The translations under genes and the position numbers were made by a program. Under the pieces are notes generated by a model, which saw only the letters and a program-made list of their open reading frames with translations, was not told the DNA's origin and did not search any database. Source: Enteractinococcus sp. (GTDB lineage: Bacteria > Actinomycetota > Actinomycetes > Actinomycetales > Micrococcaceae). Taken from it: DNA of 10,122 nt. The stretch spans positions 1 to 10,122 of the forward strand of contig JAJUIX010000029.1 of the NCBI GenBank assembly GCA_029267455.1. Reading direction: 5' to 3'. Below are positions 1 to 6,060 of the stretch, in pieces (position 1 is the first letter of the stretch; each line of letters opens with the position of its first letter).

Positions 1-159
1 AAACTGCGGGACCGCTTCGAAGTGCCAGCAGATATTTCCGATGAAGACTTAGAAGCCCTCGCACGAGCATCTGACAACGTCCAACGTGCCATTGGAGAAA
101 AAGATATTCGCAAGGTCATCGTCGTCAAAGGCAAGCTCGTCAACTTTGTGGTGGGCTAA
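1..159 (+). CDS. leuS: Leucine--tRNA ligase, C-terminal end (partial)
   Basis: Frame 1 is open from the first base to a TAA at 157-159 and encodes the last 52 residues of a protein whose start lies left of the window. The tail, with the segments RKVIVVKGKLVNFVVG at the end and a VPADIS...LEALARASDNVQRAI helix before it, matches the small C-terminal domain of bacterial leucyl-tRNA synthetase. In that family this domain contacts the tRNA elbow and usually ends in a K(L/I)VN(F/I)VV-type strand. The enzyme charges tRNA-Leu in the cytoplasm. The catalytic and editing domains are outside the window, so the call rests on the tail and on the known actinobacterial order leuS-degV-comEA-comEC-holA. The next gene begins six bases after the stop, suggesting cotranscription. 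Confidence 0.88.
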   Translation, partial: KLRDRFEVPADISDEDLEALARASDNVQRAIGEKDIRKVIVVKGKLVNFVVG

Positions 160-165
160 GCCTCG

Positions 166-1131
166 ATGACCGAGGTAGCTGATTGGATCGCTCGACTGGC
201 CGCCCGATCGCGTGATATACGCAGCGAGGCGGTCGGTTGGGCGCGCTACATTAAGCCTCCACGGCGCGAACGTCTTGCGATCGTTACCGATAGCTCGGCT
301 GCGCTACCGAACGAAGTCTTTAAACTCCCGACGGGCTCAGAACTGTTTGTCGTGCCCATTCCGGTGATGATCGGTGAGCAAATATACACTGAAGACGACG
401 AAATTTTGCATCAGGACCTGTCGATTGCCCTTGCGGCGGGCACGCCTTTGCGAACCTCGCGCCCGTCACCCGGTCATTTTTCGGCCACCTATCGACACAT
501 CGCCGAACAAGGGTACGGTCACATCCTGTCGATTCATTTATCGTCGAAGTTATCCGGTACGACCGATGCCGCACGGGTAGCCGCCCAAACGTCACCCATA
601 CCGGTGACCGTTCTGGACTCCTATAACGCGGGGATGGCGCTGGGCAATGCGGTGCTTGACGTGTTATTACGCACCCGGCTTGGACTCTCCACGCAATTTC
701 TCACAAGTATTGCGGCTCGCCAGGCCAAAGTTGGCCAGACGATTTTTACCGTGCCCAATCTGGATACGTTACGAAAAGGCGGACGAATTTCAGCACTCAC
801 GGGACTACTCGGCCAGCTCTTGCAAGTCCGCCCCGTTATGCACCTGCAAAATGGAGCCATTGAACTTCTTGATCGACCACGAAGCGAAGCGAAAGCGTTA
901 GCAGTCATCACAGATATCGTGCTTGGGGCAGAACGACCGGTGCGACTAAGCGTGCAGGCCTACGGCGATTTCGATACTGCACATCGGCTCGCCGCAGAAC
1001 TGCAAGAACATTCCTCTATGCCAGTGCCCGTGGTTCGACTCCCGGCAGTGTTAGCGGCCCATCTGGGACTAGGAGCGCTTGGCGTGTCGATCAGTCCCGA
1101 CCTCGACTACGCAAGTTACGGCAGCGCGTGA
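166..1131 (+). CDS. DegV family fatty-acid-binding protein
   Basis: A 321-residue protein of the DegV family. Members bind a long-chain fatty acid between two domains, and some (FakB) present it to a fatty acid kinase for phospholipid synthesis; whether this one does is not known. Family signatures are visible in order: VTDSSAALP near residues 40-48, TSRPSP at 97-102, SIHLSSKLSGT at 122-132, GMALG at 156-160 and RKGGRIS at 203-209. About 36 residues precede the first conserved strand, longer than in Firmicutes DegV proteins (about 280 residues) but usual in Micrococcales. The chosen ATG at 166 lies six bases after the leuS stop and has no clear Shine-Dalgarno sequence, so translational coupling is likely and the exact start is somewhat uncertain. 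No fakA-like kinase gene is in the window. Confidence 0.9.
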   Translation: MTEVADWIARLAARSRDIRSEAVGWARYIKPPRRERLAIVTDSSAALPNEVFKLPTGSELFVVPIPVMIGEQIYTEDDEILHQDLSIALAAGTPLRTSRPSPGHFSATYRHIAEQGYGHILSIHLSSKLSGTTDAARVAAQTSPIPVTVLDSYNAGMALGNAVLDVLLRTRLGLSTQFLTSIAARQAKVGQTIFTVPNLDTLRKGGRISALTGLLGQLLQVRPVMHLQNGAIELLDRPRSEAKALAVITDIVLGAERPVRLSVQAYGDFDTAHRLAAELQEHSSMPVPVVRLPAVLAAHLGLGALGVSISPDLDYASYGSA

Positions 1132-1143
1132 TCTACTAGCCCA

Positions 1144-1181
1144 GTATCCACAGGCTTCGGGGTGTTCGGGCGTTATCCACA
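1144..1181 (+). promoter_or_regulatory. Pair of DnaA-box-like sequences upstream of comEA
   Basis: The 74-base gap between degV and comEA contains TTATCCACA at 1173-1181, an exact match to the bacterial DnaA-box consensus TTATNCACA, and GTATCCACA at 1144-1152, which differs only at the first base. Both are in the same orientation with starts 29 bases apart. DnaA can act as a transcription factor at such sites, or the sites can titrate DnaA. That either happens here is inference. No clear -10/-35 pair is visible beside them. A single exact box can occur by chance in a genome, but two in one short intergenic gap is less expected. Confidence 0.45.
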
Positions 1182-1205
1182 ATGGGCGTCTGACTGGGAC
1201 AGCTC

Positions 1206-1913
1206 ATGGTCAGAGCCAGCCATGCTGGTTGTATGGCAAAACATCTGGAGCGCATCGAGCAGCACAAGCCACCCATCTGGCGTACCAAAGTGGCCTTATC
1301 AGCCGTGCTGATGTTGATCGTCGTGGTCCTGACGGTTTACGGGTTCCGCTGGCTTGTCACCGATCGGCCGGACGTACCGGAACCTACCGTTGCCGTCAAT
1401 AGGGGCGAAAGTGAAAGCGTGGACCCCTCAGATGAGCCGGCACCCGTAGTCGAGACGCCTGCCAGCGAAACGACCATTGTCCACGTGGCAGGTGAAGTAA
1501 AACGTCCCGGTATCGTTGAGCTTGGTCCAGATTCTCGAGTCGTTGATGCTATTGAGAGCGCCGGCGGACCAACCGACGCTGCGCAGCTGGATGCGCTAAA
1601 CCTCGCTGCGGCTGTCAACGACGGTGACTATATTCTGGTGCCAAATCAAGAAACCGCTACGGACACAAACGCTCAAGGCCCACCAACCCATAGTGGAGCC
1701 CCAGGTGGCACAGACGCTGCCCCAAAGGTGAATGTCAATACAGCTGATAGCGCCGAATTAGAAACGTTGCCCGGGATAGGACCAGCGACAGCTGCCGACA
1801 TCATCGCGCATCGAGAACAACATGGGCCCTTCACCCAGTTAGCCGACCTTGAAGCAGTCTCTGGGATTGGACCGGCCACACGGGAGCGGCTCGATGGCCT
1901 GGTGACCTGGTAA
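1206..1913 (+). CDS. comEA: Competence protein ComEA (DNA receptor, SLBB + helix-hairpin-helix)
   Basis: A 235-residue membrane-anchored DNA-binding protein. A short cytoplasmic N-terminus is followed by one membrane segment (about residues 29-50), an acidic proline-rich spacer (54-88), an SLBB domain (about 89-147, beginning IVHVAGEVKRPG), a low-complexity linker and a C-terminal pair of helix-hairpin-helix motifs (LPGIGPATAADII at 188-200 and VSGIGPATRERL at 218-229). This is the usual Gram-positive ComEA plan; the family binds incoming double-stranded DNA outside the membrane and hands it to ComEC. The frame is closed by a TGA at 1191-1193, so only ATG 1206 or ATG 1233 are plausible ATG starts. 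1206 has a weak GGGA five bases from the start and 1233 has no visible ribosome site, so the first nine residues are uncertain. The stop overlaps the comEC start. Confidence 0.92.
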   Translation: MVRASHAGCMAKHLERIEQHKPPIWRTKVALSAVLMLIVVVLTVYGFRWLVTDRPDVPEPTVAVNRGESESVDPSDEPAPVVETPASETTIVHVAGEVKRPGIVELGPDSRVVDAIESAGGPTDAAQLDALNLAAAVNDGDYILVPNQETATDTNAQGPPTHSGAPGGTDAAPKVNVNTADSAELETLPGIGPATAADIIAHREQHGPFTQLADLEAVSGIGPATRERLDGLVTW

Positions 1914-4393
1914 TGTCCACGCGCCATATCAAACCGGACGATATCGCTGCTCCGATTGATATCCGCCTGGTCCCGGCAGCCGGACTGACTGCTGCAGTGT
2001 GTTTCGTCATGCCTCAGATGTCCTCCGCCTGGGCGCAATACCTACCGCTTCTGTTGGTGCTCGTGGGTACCAGTGCTGTGGTTTTCATAGCGAGCTTCCG
2101 ACGCAGAAATAGCTTCGTTTACTGTATCCTGCTTCTCGCCATTGCCTGTTGGCTAGCAACTCCTGCCGCATTTCTTACCCACCAACAGCGCATCGCAGCA
2201 GAGGAGTCCGGCTGGAGTGATTTCATCAGCGACTCAGGCACCGCGACGATGTCCGTGCGGCTCGTGACGGATCCTGTAGAACGGGATGGCCCCTTTGGTG
2301 CTAACTGGTTCGTCACCGCTGAGGTGGAACACTTCGGACGAGAGCTGATTCCAACACCACACCCAGCCAAGATTGTGATCTCGGCCGATGAAACCTGGGC
2401 AGAGCTGACCACAGATGATTACGCGTGTTTTCTAGGACGGGTCACCGACACTGACGCGACGGTATTTGTCCAGGCCATGAATGCTGCGCAACCGGGTGGA
2501 TGCAGTGATGGCTTAACGACTCCGACCATGAACGGCCGAGATGTACTCCGTTCTACTCTTCGAGACGAAGCAGACCAAACAGTCGGTTACGGCCCAGACC
2601 TATTACCCGGGCTCATCCTGGGGGACCGTTCCCAACAATCCGAAACCATAGATGAGGCAATGAAAGTCTCTGGTCTCAGCCACCTTTCAGCTGTCTCCGG
2701 CGCCCATACCTCGTTGATCGCTTCAGCCGCCACTATCTTATTTCGCAGCTTGCGCCTGCCACGCCCCATCGTGATCGCCGCGTTTTTAGGCACCCTACTG
2801 TTATTCGTTCAAATCGTCGGAATGCAACCGTCAATTATTCGAGCTGCCGTCATGGGAGCTATCGGTGCCTGGGCTGTCTTTTACGGTCGCGGTGCTCAGG
2901 CACTCCCTATCCTTGCGCTGTCGACCATCATCATTCTGACAATTTCTCCTGAGCTCGTCCACGAAGTTGGCTTCCAACTCTCCGTAGCCGCTACAGCAGG
3001 AATTGTGCTGGGTGCTCAACCCCTAGAACGCTGGCTGCATCCGATATGTGCCAAAATTCTTCCGGACTTCTGGGCAAGCCAACTGAGTTCTTCCTTGGCC
3101 ATCTCAACTGCGGCGCAACTAGCGTGCCAACCCTTGCTTCTGACCTTCATCGATTACATCAGCGTGTACTCGATAGTGGCAAATGTCTTTGCCACACCCT
3201 TGCTGCCGCTGATTACCGTTCCTGGCACGATCGCTGCAGCGCTTACCGTGGTCGCCCCAGCAGTCTCACAGCTCATACTGCATGCCGTGGCATTGCCTGC
3301 TACAGCGATCGGATGGATCGCCACCACCGTTACGACCCTTCCCGCAGCAACCCTGCCATGGCCCGAAGGACCAGCTGGTGCTTTGCTCATCATTCTGCAT
3401 TGGGCAGCTACCGCCATCATCATGGTGAAACTACTGCGCCTGCAAAGACGAAGACAACCGCCCGTGCGGCTCGACTTCTCGACTCCTTTGTGGCAACGCC
3501 TAAGCCAAGCAGTCTGCACCCGGCTCACTGGTTTGAATGCTCTGCAGTATCTGGTCGTGGTGGTGGCAGTAGTAGCCCATGTGGCAGTCTTTTGGCCGAC
3601 CCGATCGGCACAGCTGGGTCCAGACTGGGACCTCGTTGGCTGCGATGTCGGCCAGGGCGATATGTTCTTGGTACGAACCGGTCCGGACTCGGCCATGGTA
3701 ATTGACACCGGCCCAGATGCCGACCTTGCCCACCGATGTCTGCAAGATGCTGAAATTGCCCGCATCGACGTTCTCATCATCACGCATTTGCACGCTGACC
3801 ACGTTGGTGGCATCCAGGGCGTATTAGACTACGGCAAGCCTGAGCGCATCATCTACTCGACCGGTACCGATCCAAACTACACAGCACACGTCACGGATCT
3901 ACCACCACATGCTCAACAGATATCCGAACCAGCCGTGCATATCATTGACCATGCACGTGAGGACCAAGACCACCCAGTACAGATACGGTGGACGATCCTA
4001 AGCGCCGATGGTCGCACGGTCAACGAAAACGATGCCTCAATCGTCTTACTGGTCGAAATATATCGCCACGGTGGGGTAGCGACCGCCCTGTTCACCGGTG
4101 ACATCGAAGAGGAGGCCACAGCACGGCTGCTAGCTGAAGAACGTATCCCCGAGAATATCGACATACTGAAGTTGCCACATCACGGCGCAAAAAACGGCGG
4201 GACGGATCTCATTGAACATACGCGTCCATCCATTGCACTGATCGGTGTCGGGGCAGAGAATACCTATGGCCACCCGCACGATGTCATCCTTGAAGCATTA
4301 GAACCCGAGGCCGAGATCAGACGAACAGATCTGCACGGAACCTTTTCTGTGACGTTGCAGCACAGTCCGACATACCTGGCAGCAGAACGATAG
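1913..4393 (+). CDS. comEC: ComEC/Rec2 DNA-uptake channel with metallo-beta-lactamase domain
   Basis: An 826-residue polytopic membrane protein that in naturally transformable bacteria passes single-stranded DNA across the inner membrane. Visible parts: hydrophobic N-terminal segments (about 20-90), a soluble DUF4131-like region (about 100-200), and the Competence domain with GLSHLSAVSGAHTSLI at 254-269, MQPSIIRAAVMGAI at 304-317, VGFQLSVAATAGIVL at 352-366 and several membrane helices to about 510. After another helix near 545-560 comes a metallo-beta-lactamase domain. It has DVGQGDMF (578-585), IDTGPD (597-602), the metal motif HLHADH (625-630), FTGD (727-730), LPHHGAKN (754-761) and TYGHPHD (784-790). 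All expected metal ligands are present, so the nuclease-like domain looks intact; the common Ser after HHG is Ala here. TAATG overlap with comEA indicates translational coupling. Full length, no frameshift. Confidence 0.95.
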   Translation: MSTRHIKPDDIAAPIDIRLVPAAGLTAAVCFVMPQMSSAWAQYLPLLLVLVGTSAVVFIASFRRRNSFVYCILLLAIACWLATPAAFLTHQQRIAAEESGWSDFISDSGTATMSVRLVTDPVERDGPFGANWFVTAEVEHFGRELIPTPHPAKIVISADETWAELTTDDYACFLGRVTDTDATVFVQAMNAAQPGGCSDGLTTPTMNGRDVLRSTLRDEADQTVGYGPDLLPGLILGDRSQQSETIDEAMKVSGLSHLSAVSGAHTSLIASAATILFRSLRLPRPIVIAAFLGTLLLFVQIVGMQPSIIRAAVMGAIGAWAVFYGRGAQALPILALSTIIILTISPELVHEVGFQLSVAATAGIVLGAQPLERWLHPICAKILPDFWASQLSSSLAISTAAQLACQPLLLTFIDYISVYSIVANVFATPLLPLITVPGTIAAALTVVAPAVSQLILHAVALPATAIGWIATTVTTLPAATLPWPEGPAGALLIILHWAATAIIMVKLLRLQRRRQPPVRLDFSTPLWQRLSQAVCTRLTGLNALQYLVVVVAVVAHVAVFWPTRSAQLGPDWDLVGCDVGQGDMFLVRTGPDSAMVIDTGPDADLAHRCLQDAEIARIDVLIITHLHADHVGGIQGVLDYGKPERIIYSTGTDPNYTAHVTDLPPHAQQISEPAVHIIDHAREDQDHPVQIRWTILSADGRTVNENDASIVLLVEIYRHGGVATALFTGDIEEEATARLLAEERIPENIDILKLPHHGAKNGGTDLIEHTRPSIALIGVGAENTYGHPHDVILEALEPEAEIRRTDLHGTFSVTLQHSPTYLAAER

Positions 4394-4403
4394 ACTCAGA
4401 ACC

Positions 4404-5402
4404 ATGGCTTCTCCTCGACGAAAGAAATCAGCTGACACCTCGTGGCGAAACGTGTCTGTAGACCAGCTGATTCTGGTCCAAGGCAGTGAAGACTACATCC
4501 ACACCCGAGTCACAGAGTCCATCAAAACACAGCTTAAACAGGCCGAACCAGACACTGAAGTCCACCACCAGTCAGCCGCCGAGTATCAATCGGGCGAACT
4601 GCACGTACTCGCCAGCCCATCACTCTTTGGCGAAAAAAAGTTGCTGATCTTCAACGATATGCACAAGATGACGGATGCTTTCGTGACAGATGGACTGGAG
4701 TACGTGCAAAACCCCAATCCCGATGTCACCTTGCTTGGACTCCACGGGGGAGGAACGCGAGGAAAGCGTCTCTTGGACGCTATGAAAAAAGCCGGGCAGT
4801 TTGTCGAAGCAAGGCCTATTAAATCTGATCGGGACCGTCTCGATTTCTTGCAGGCAGAGTTTCGAAGCGCTCGCCGTCGGATTGATGCTGAAGCGATCCG
4901 TGCCCTTGCAGATGCTATCGGCGAGAACCTTGGTGAACTTGCCGCCGCAGCCCATCAATTAATCGCTGATACTGAAGGCACCATTACTGAGCGTGTGGTG
5001 GAACAATACTACGGCGGGCGGGTCCAAGCTACCGCGTTTAAAGTGGCCGACGCTGCTCTCGACGGTGATCTTGGTTCGGCGATTGCTTTACTGCGGCATG
5101 CGTTTGCCACTGGGGTTCAGCCTGTGGCCGTCAGCGCTTCTTTCGCCCTCAAGGCACGTCAGGTAGCTCGCATTATTGATGCCAAACTGCCTCGCGGTGA
5201 GATGGCCTCCATCCTAGGCATGGCACCCTGGCAAGTACAACGTGTCACCGCCACTGCACGGCACTGGACACCTGTGAATATCGCTGGCGCTTTAGAGCTC
5301 ATCGCGCGTGCAGACGCAGAAGCAAAAGGGCAAGCACGGGATGCGGAATTTGCTATTGAACGTATGGTGACGAAAGTAGCGACGCTAGCCGGACGACGTT
5401 AG
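4404..5402 (+). CDS. holA: DNA polymerase III subunit delta
   Basis: A 332-residue protein, normal length for actinobacterial HolA. The delta subunit opens the beta sliding clamp as part of the clamp-loader complex of the replicative polymerase. Recognisable parts: an N-terminal strand ILVQGSEDYI (23-32), the conserved segment ASPSLFGEKKLLIFND (70-85), which in the family includes the clamp-contacting region, a mid-region helical bundle (IGENLGELAAAAHQL) and a C-terminal collar-like helical domain ending in MVTKVATLAGRR. The first 17 residues are basic and poorly conserved, so the true start could be slightly downstream. The ATG lies ten bases after the comEC stop with no good Shine-Dalgarno sequence, consistent with coupling. 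comEC-holA adjacency is common in actinobacteria and Firmicutes. It is followed by a hairpin shared with rpsT. Confidence 0.93.
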   Translation: MASPRRKKSADTSWRNVSVDQLILVQGSEDYIHTRVTESIKTQLKQAEPDTEVHHQSAAEYQSGELHVLASPSLFGEKKLLIFNDMHKMTDAFVTDGLEYVQNPNPDVTLLGLHGGGTRGKRLLDAMKKAGQFVEARPIKSDRDRLDFLQAEFRSARRRIDAEAIRALADAIGENLGELAAAAHQLIADTEGTITERVVEQYYGGRVQATAFKVADAALDGDLGSAIALLRHAFATGVQPVAVSASFALKARQVARIIDAKLPRGEMASILGMAPWQVQRVTATARHWTPVNIAGALELIARADAEAKGQARDAEFAIERMVTKVATLAGRR

Positions 5403-5415
5403 TGCCTTAAACAAT

Positions 5416-5446
5416 CGAGGCCGCCACGATGATCGTGACGGCCTCG
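5416..5446. terminator. Bidirectional hairpin terminator between holA and rpsT
   Basis: Arms CGAGGCCG (5416-5423) and CGGCCTCG (5439-5446) pair perfectly. Inside them, after one C/A mismatch, CACG pairs with CGTG around a five-base ATGAT loop. The hairpin starts 13 bases after the holA stop and ends 12 bases before the rpsT stop, so it sits in the shared 3' end of two convergent genes. Neither side has a long T tract (TAGCTTTAG on the + side, ATTGTTTA on the - side), as is usual for actinobacterial terminators. Confidence 0.8.
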
Positions 5447-5458
5447 TAGCTTTAGAGC

Positions 5459-5725
5459 TTAGGCATCCAGCGCGTTAACACGAGCAGCTGCACCCGATTT
5501 GCGGTTAGCAGCCTGGTTACGGTGGATTGCTCCTTTGCTAACAGCCTTATCCAGCTTGCGGCTGGCAACTGCAAGAGCCTTCTCGGCTGCTGCCTTATCG
5601 CCAGCTTCAACTGCCTTATCTACCTTGCGGAGTAAGGTTTTGAGTTCAGACTTGATAGCGGTGTTGCGCTCGCGACGTTTTTCATTCGTAATCGCGCGTT
5701 TCTTCGAAGATTTAAGATTAGCCAA
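5459..5725 (-). CDS. rpsT: 30S ribosomal protein S20
   Basis: An 88-residue, strongly basic, all-helical protein. It begins [10 protein letters not shown] and contains the family-typical [22 protein letters not shown] stretch (given in parts: [10 protein letters not shown] then [12 protein letters not shown]). S20 binds 16S rRNA near the bottom of the small subunit and is needed for its assembly. The start codon is TTG at 5725-5723, preceded on the - strand by AGGA with six bases of spacing. The alternative of a longer protein is excluded by conserved family length. A TTG start is also known for E. coli rpsT, where weak initiation is part of its translational self-control; the same control here is inference. 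The gene stands alone, divergent from lepA and convergent with holA. Confidence 0.97.
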   Translation of the reverse strand: MANLKSSKKRAITNEKRRERNTAIKSELKTLLRKVDKAVEAGDKAAAEKALAVASRKLDKAVSKGAIHRNQAANRKSGAAARVNALDA

Positions 5726-5771
5726 TCTTGGTCCTATTCATTCTTGAAATATGGGTCGGGGAGGGTATTCC

Positions 5772-5818
5772 TAATCAGACGACTGAGCGGTGTGGGGGCA
5801 CCTTGGAAAGCCTGATTA
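5772..5818 (-). promoter_or_regulatory. Possible structured leader of rpsT mRNA
   Basis: On the + strand TAATCAG (5772-5778) and CTGATTA (5812-5818) form a perfect seven-base inverted repeat. Between them GGTG (5789-5792) and CACC (5799-5802) can form a nested stem. Read as rpsT mRNA, this places an outer stem with an inner hairpin 47-93 bases upstream of the TTG start. rpsT is translationally self-regulated in enterobacteria, and several ribosomal protein leaders fold into protein-binding structures. Assigning such a role here is inference from position and pairing; a seven-base repeat alone is not strong evidence. Confidence 0.35.
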
Positions 5819-5850
5819 AGAGTGCCCGTCGACCTGCGCGGACACACAGC

Positions 5851-5863
5851 GGTATAGTTTACC
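5851..5863. promoter_or_regulatory. Candidate face-to-face -10 elements (rpsT / lepA direction)
   Basis: The inverted repeat GGTATAGTTTACC contains TATAGT (5853-5858) on the + strand, five of six matches to the -10 consensus. On the - strand it contains TAAACT (5861-5856), preceded by TGG, an extended -10 pattern. Neither has a good -35; the best for the rpsT direction is TTCGCT at 5885-5880 with an 18-base spacer. An rpsT transcript from here would start near 5849 and include the leader hairpin. The call is weak and rests on the -10 elements only. Confidence 0.3.
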
Positions 5864-5926
5864 AAAATTCAATATAGACAGCGAATCTTCTTCAAGAAGC
5901 CCGGTTGCGTGACAGCGTTGCTACAC

Positions 5927-5956
5927 TTCAGCTCGCCAGGGACAACCCGATATGTT
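5927..5956 (+). promoter_or_regulatory. Candidate lepA promoter
   Basis: TATGTT at 5951-5956 fits the TAnnnT -10 pattern, with TTCAGC at 5927-5932 as a poor -35 (three of six matches) 18 bases upstream. Transcription would start near 5963 and give a leader of about 98 bases before the GTG at 6061. It is one of several weak possibilities in this gap. Confidence 0.22.
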
Positions 5957-5993
5957 GTCGCTACTAGATTCAAAACATGAAAGAATAGAGCAA

Positions 5994-6037
5994 CGAGCAC
6001 ACGCGGTGATGCTCGCGAAGTTTTGAGCCTCAAACTT
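5994..6037 (+). promoter_or_regulatory. Two consecutive hairpins in the lepA leader
   Basis: Hairpin one: CGAGCA (5994-5999) pairs with TGCTCG (6010-6015), continued by CAC/GTG with one bulged A and a GCG loop. Hairpin two: AAGTTT (6018-6023) pairs with AAACTT (6032-6037) around an eight-base loop. An alternative pairing, GCTC (6011-6014) with GAGC (6025-6028), would disrupt both. The second hairpin ends nine bases before the ribosome site. The pairing is seen in the sequence; a regulatory role (for example leader switching) is speculative. Confidence 0.3.
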
Positions 6038-6046
6038 ATAACACAC

Positions 6047-6052
6047 GAAGGA
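6047..6052 (+). promoter_or_regulatory. Ribosome binding site that sets the lepA start
   Basis: GAAGGA at 6047-6052 is the only good Shine-Dalgarno sequence near the start of lepA. Its last base is the A of the ATG at 6052-6054, so it cannot serve that codon. It is eight bases before GTG 6061, a normal spacing, and supports GTG 6061 as the true start. Confidence 0.7.
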
Positions 6053-6060
6053 TGGTGCAC

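Larger units (their letters stand above)
5726..6060. other. Divergent control region between rpsT and lepA (no gene)
   Basis: This 335-base stretch holds no coding sequence that I can support; the only open frame across it is an antisense shadow reaching into lepA. It must contain the start signals for rpsT (leftward) and lepA (rightward). It is more AT-rich around 5850-5880 and 5965-6050 than the flanking genes, and it has several short inverted repeats, listed separately. Confidence 0.8.

Noticed and set aside
1079-1402. Open frame spanning the degV end and the comEA start
   Set aside because: It crosses two real genes in another frame, includes the DnaA-box gap, and has no recognisable domain.
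3154-3813. Open frames of about 219 codons on both strands inside comEC
   Set aside because: The + frame ORF (3046-3705) and the - strand ORF (3154-3813) both overlap the intact comEC coding sequence and have low-complexity, unlikely compositions.
5499-5747. + strand open frame opposite rpsT
   Set aside because: It is the mirror of the S20 gene; the hydrophobic look comes from the complement of Lys/Ala-rich codons.
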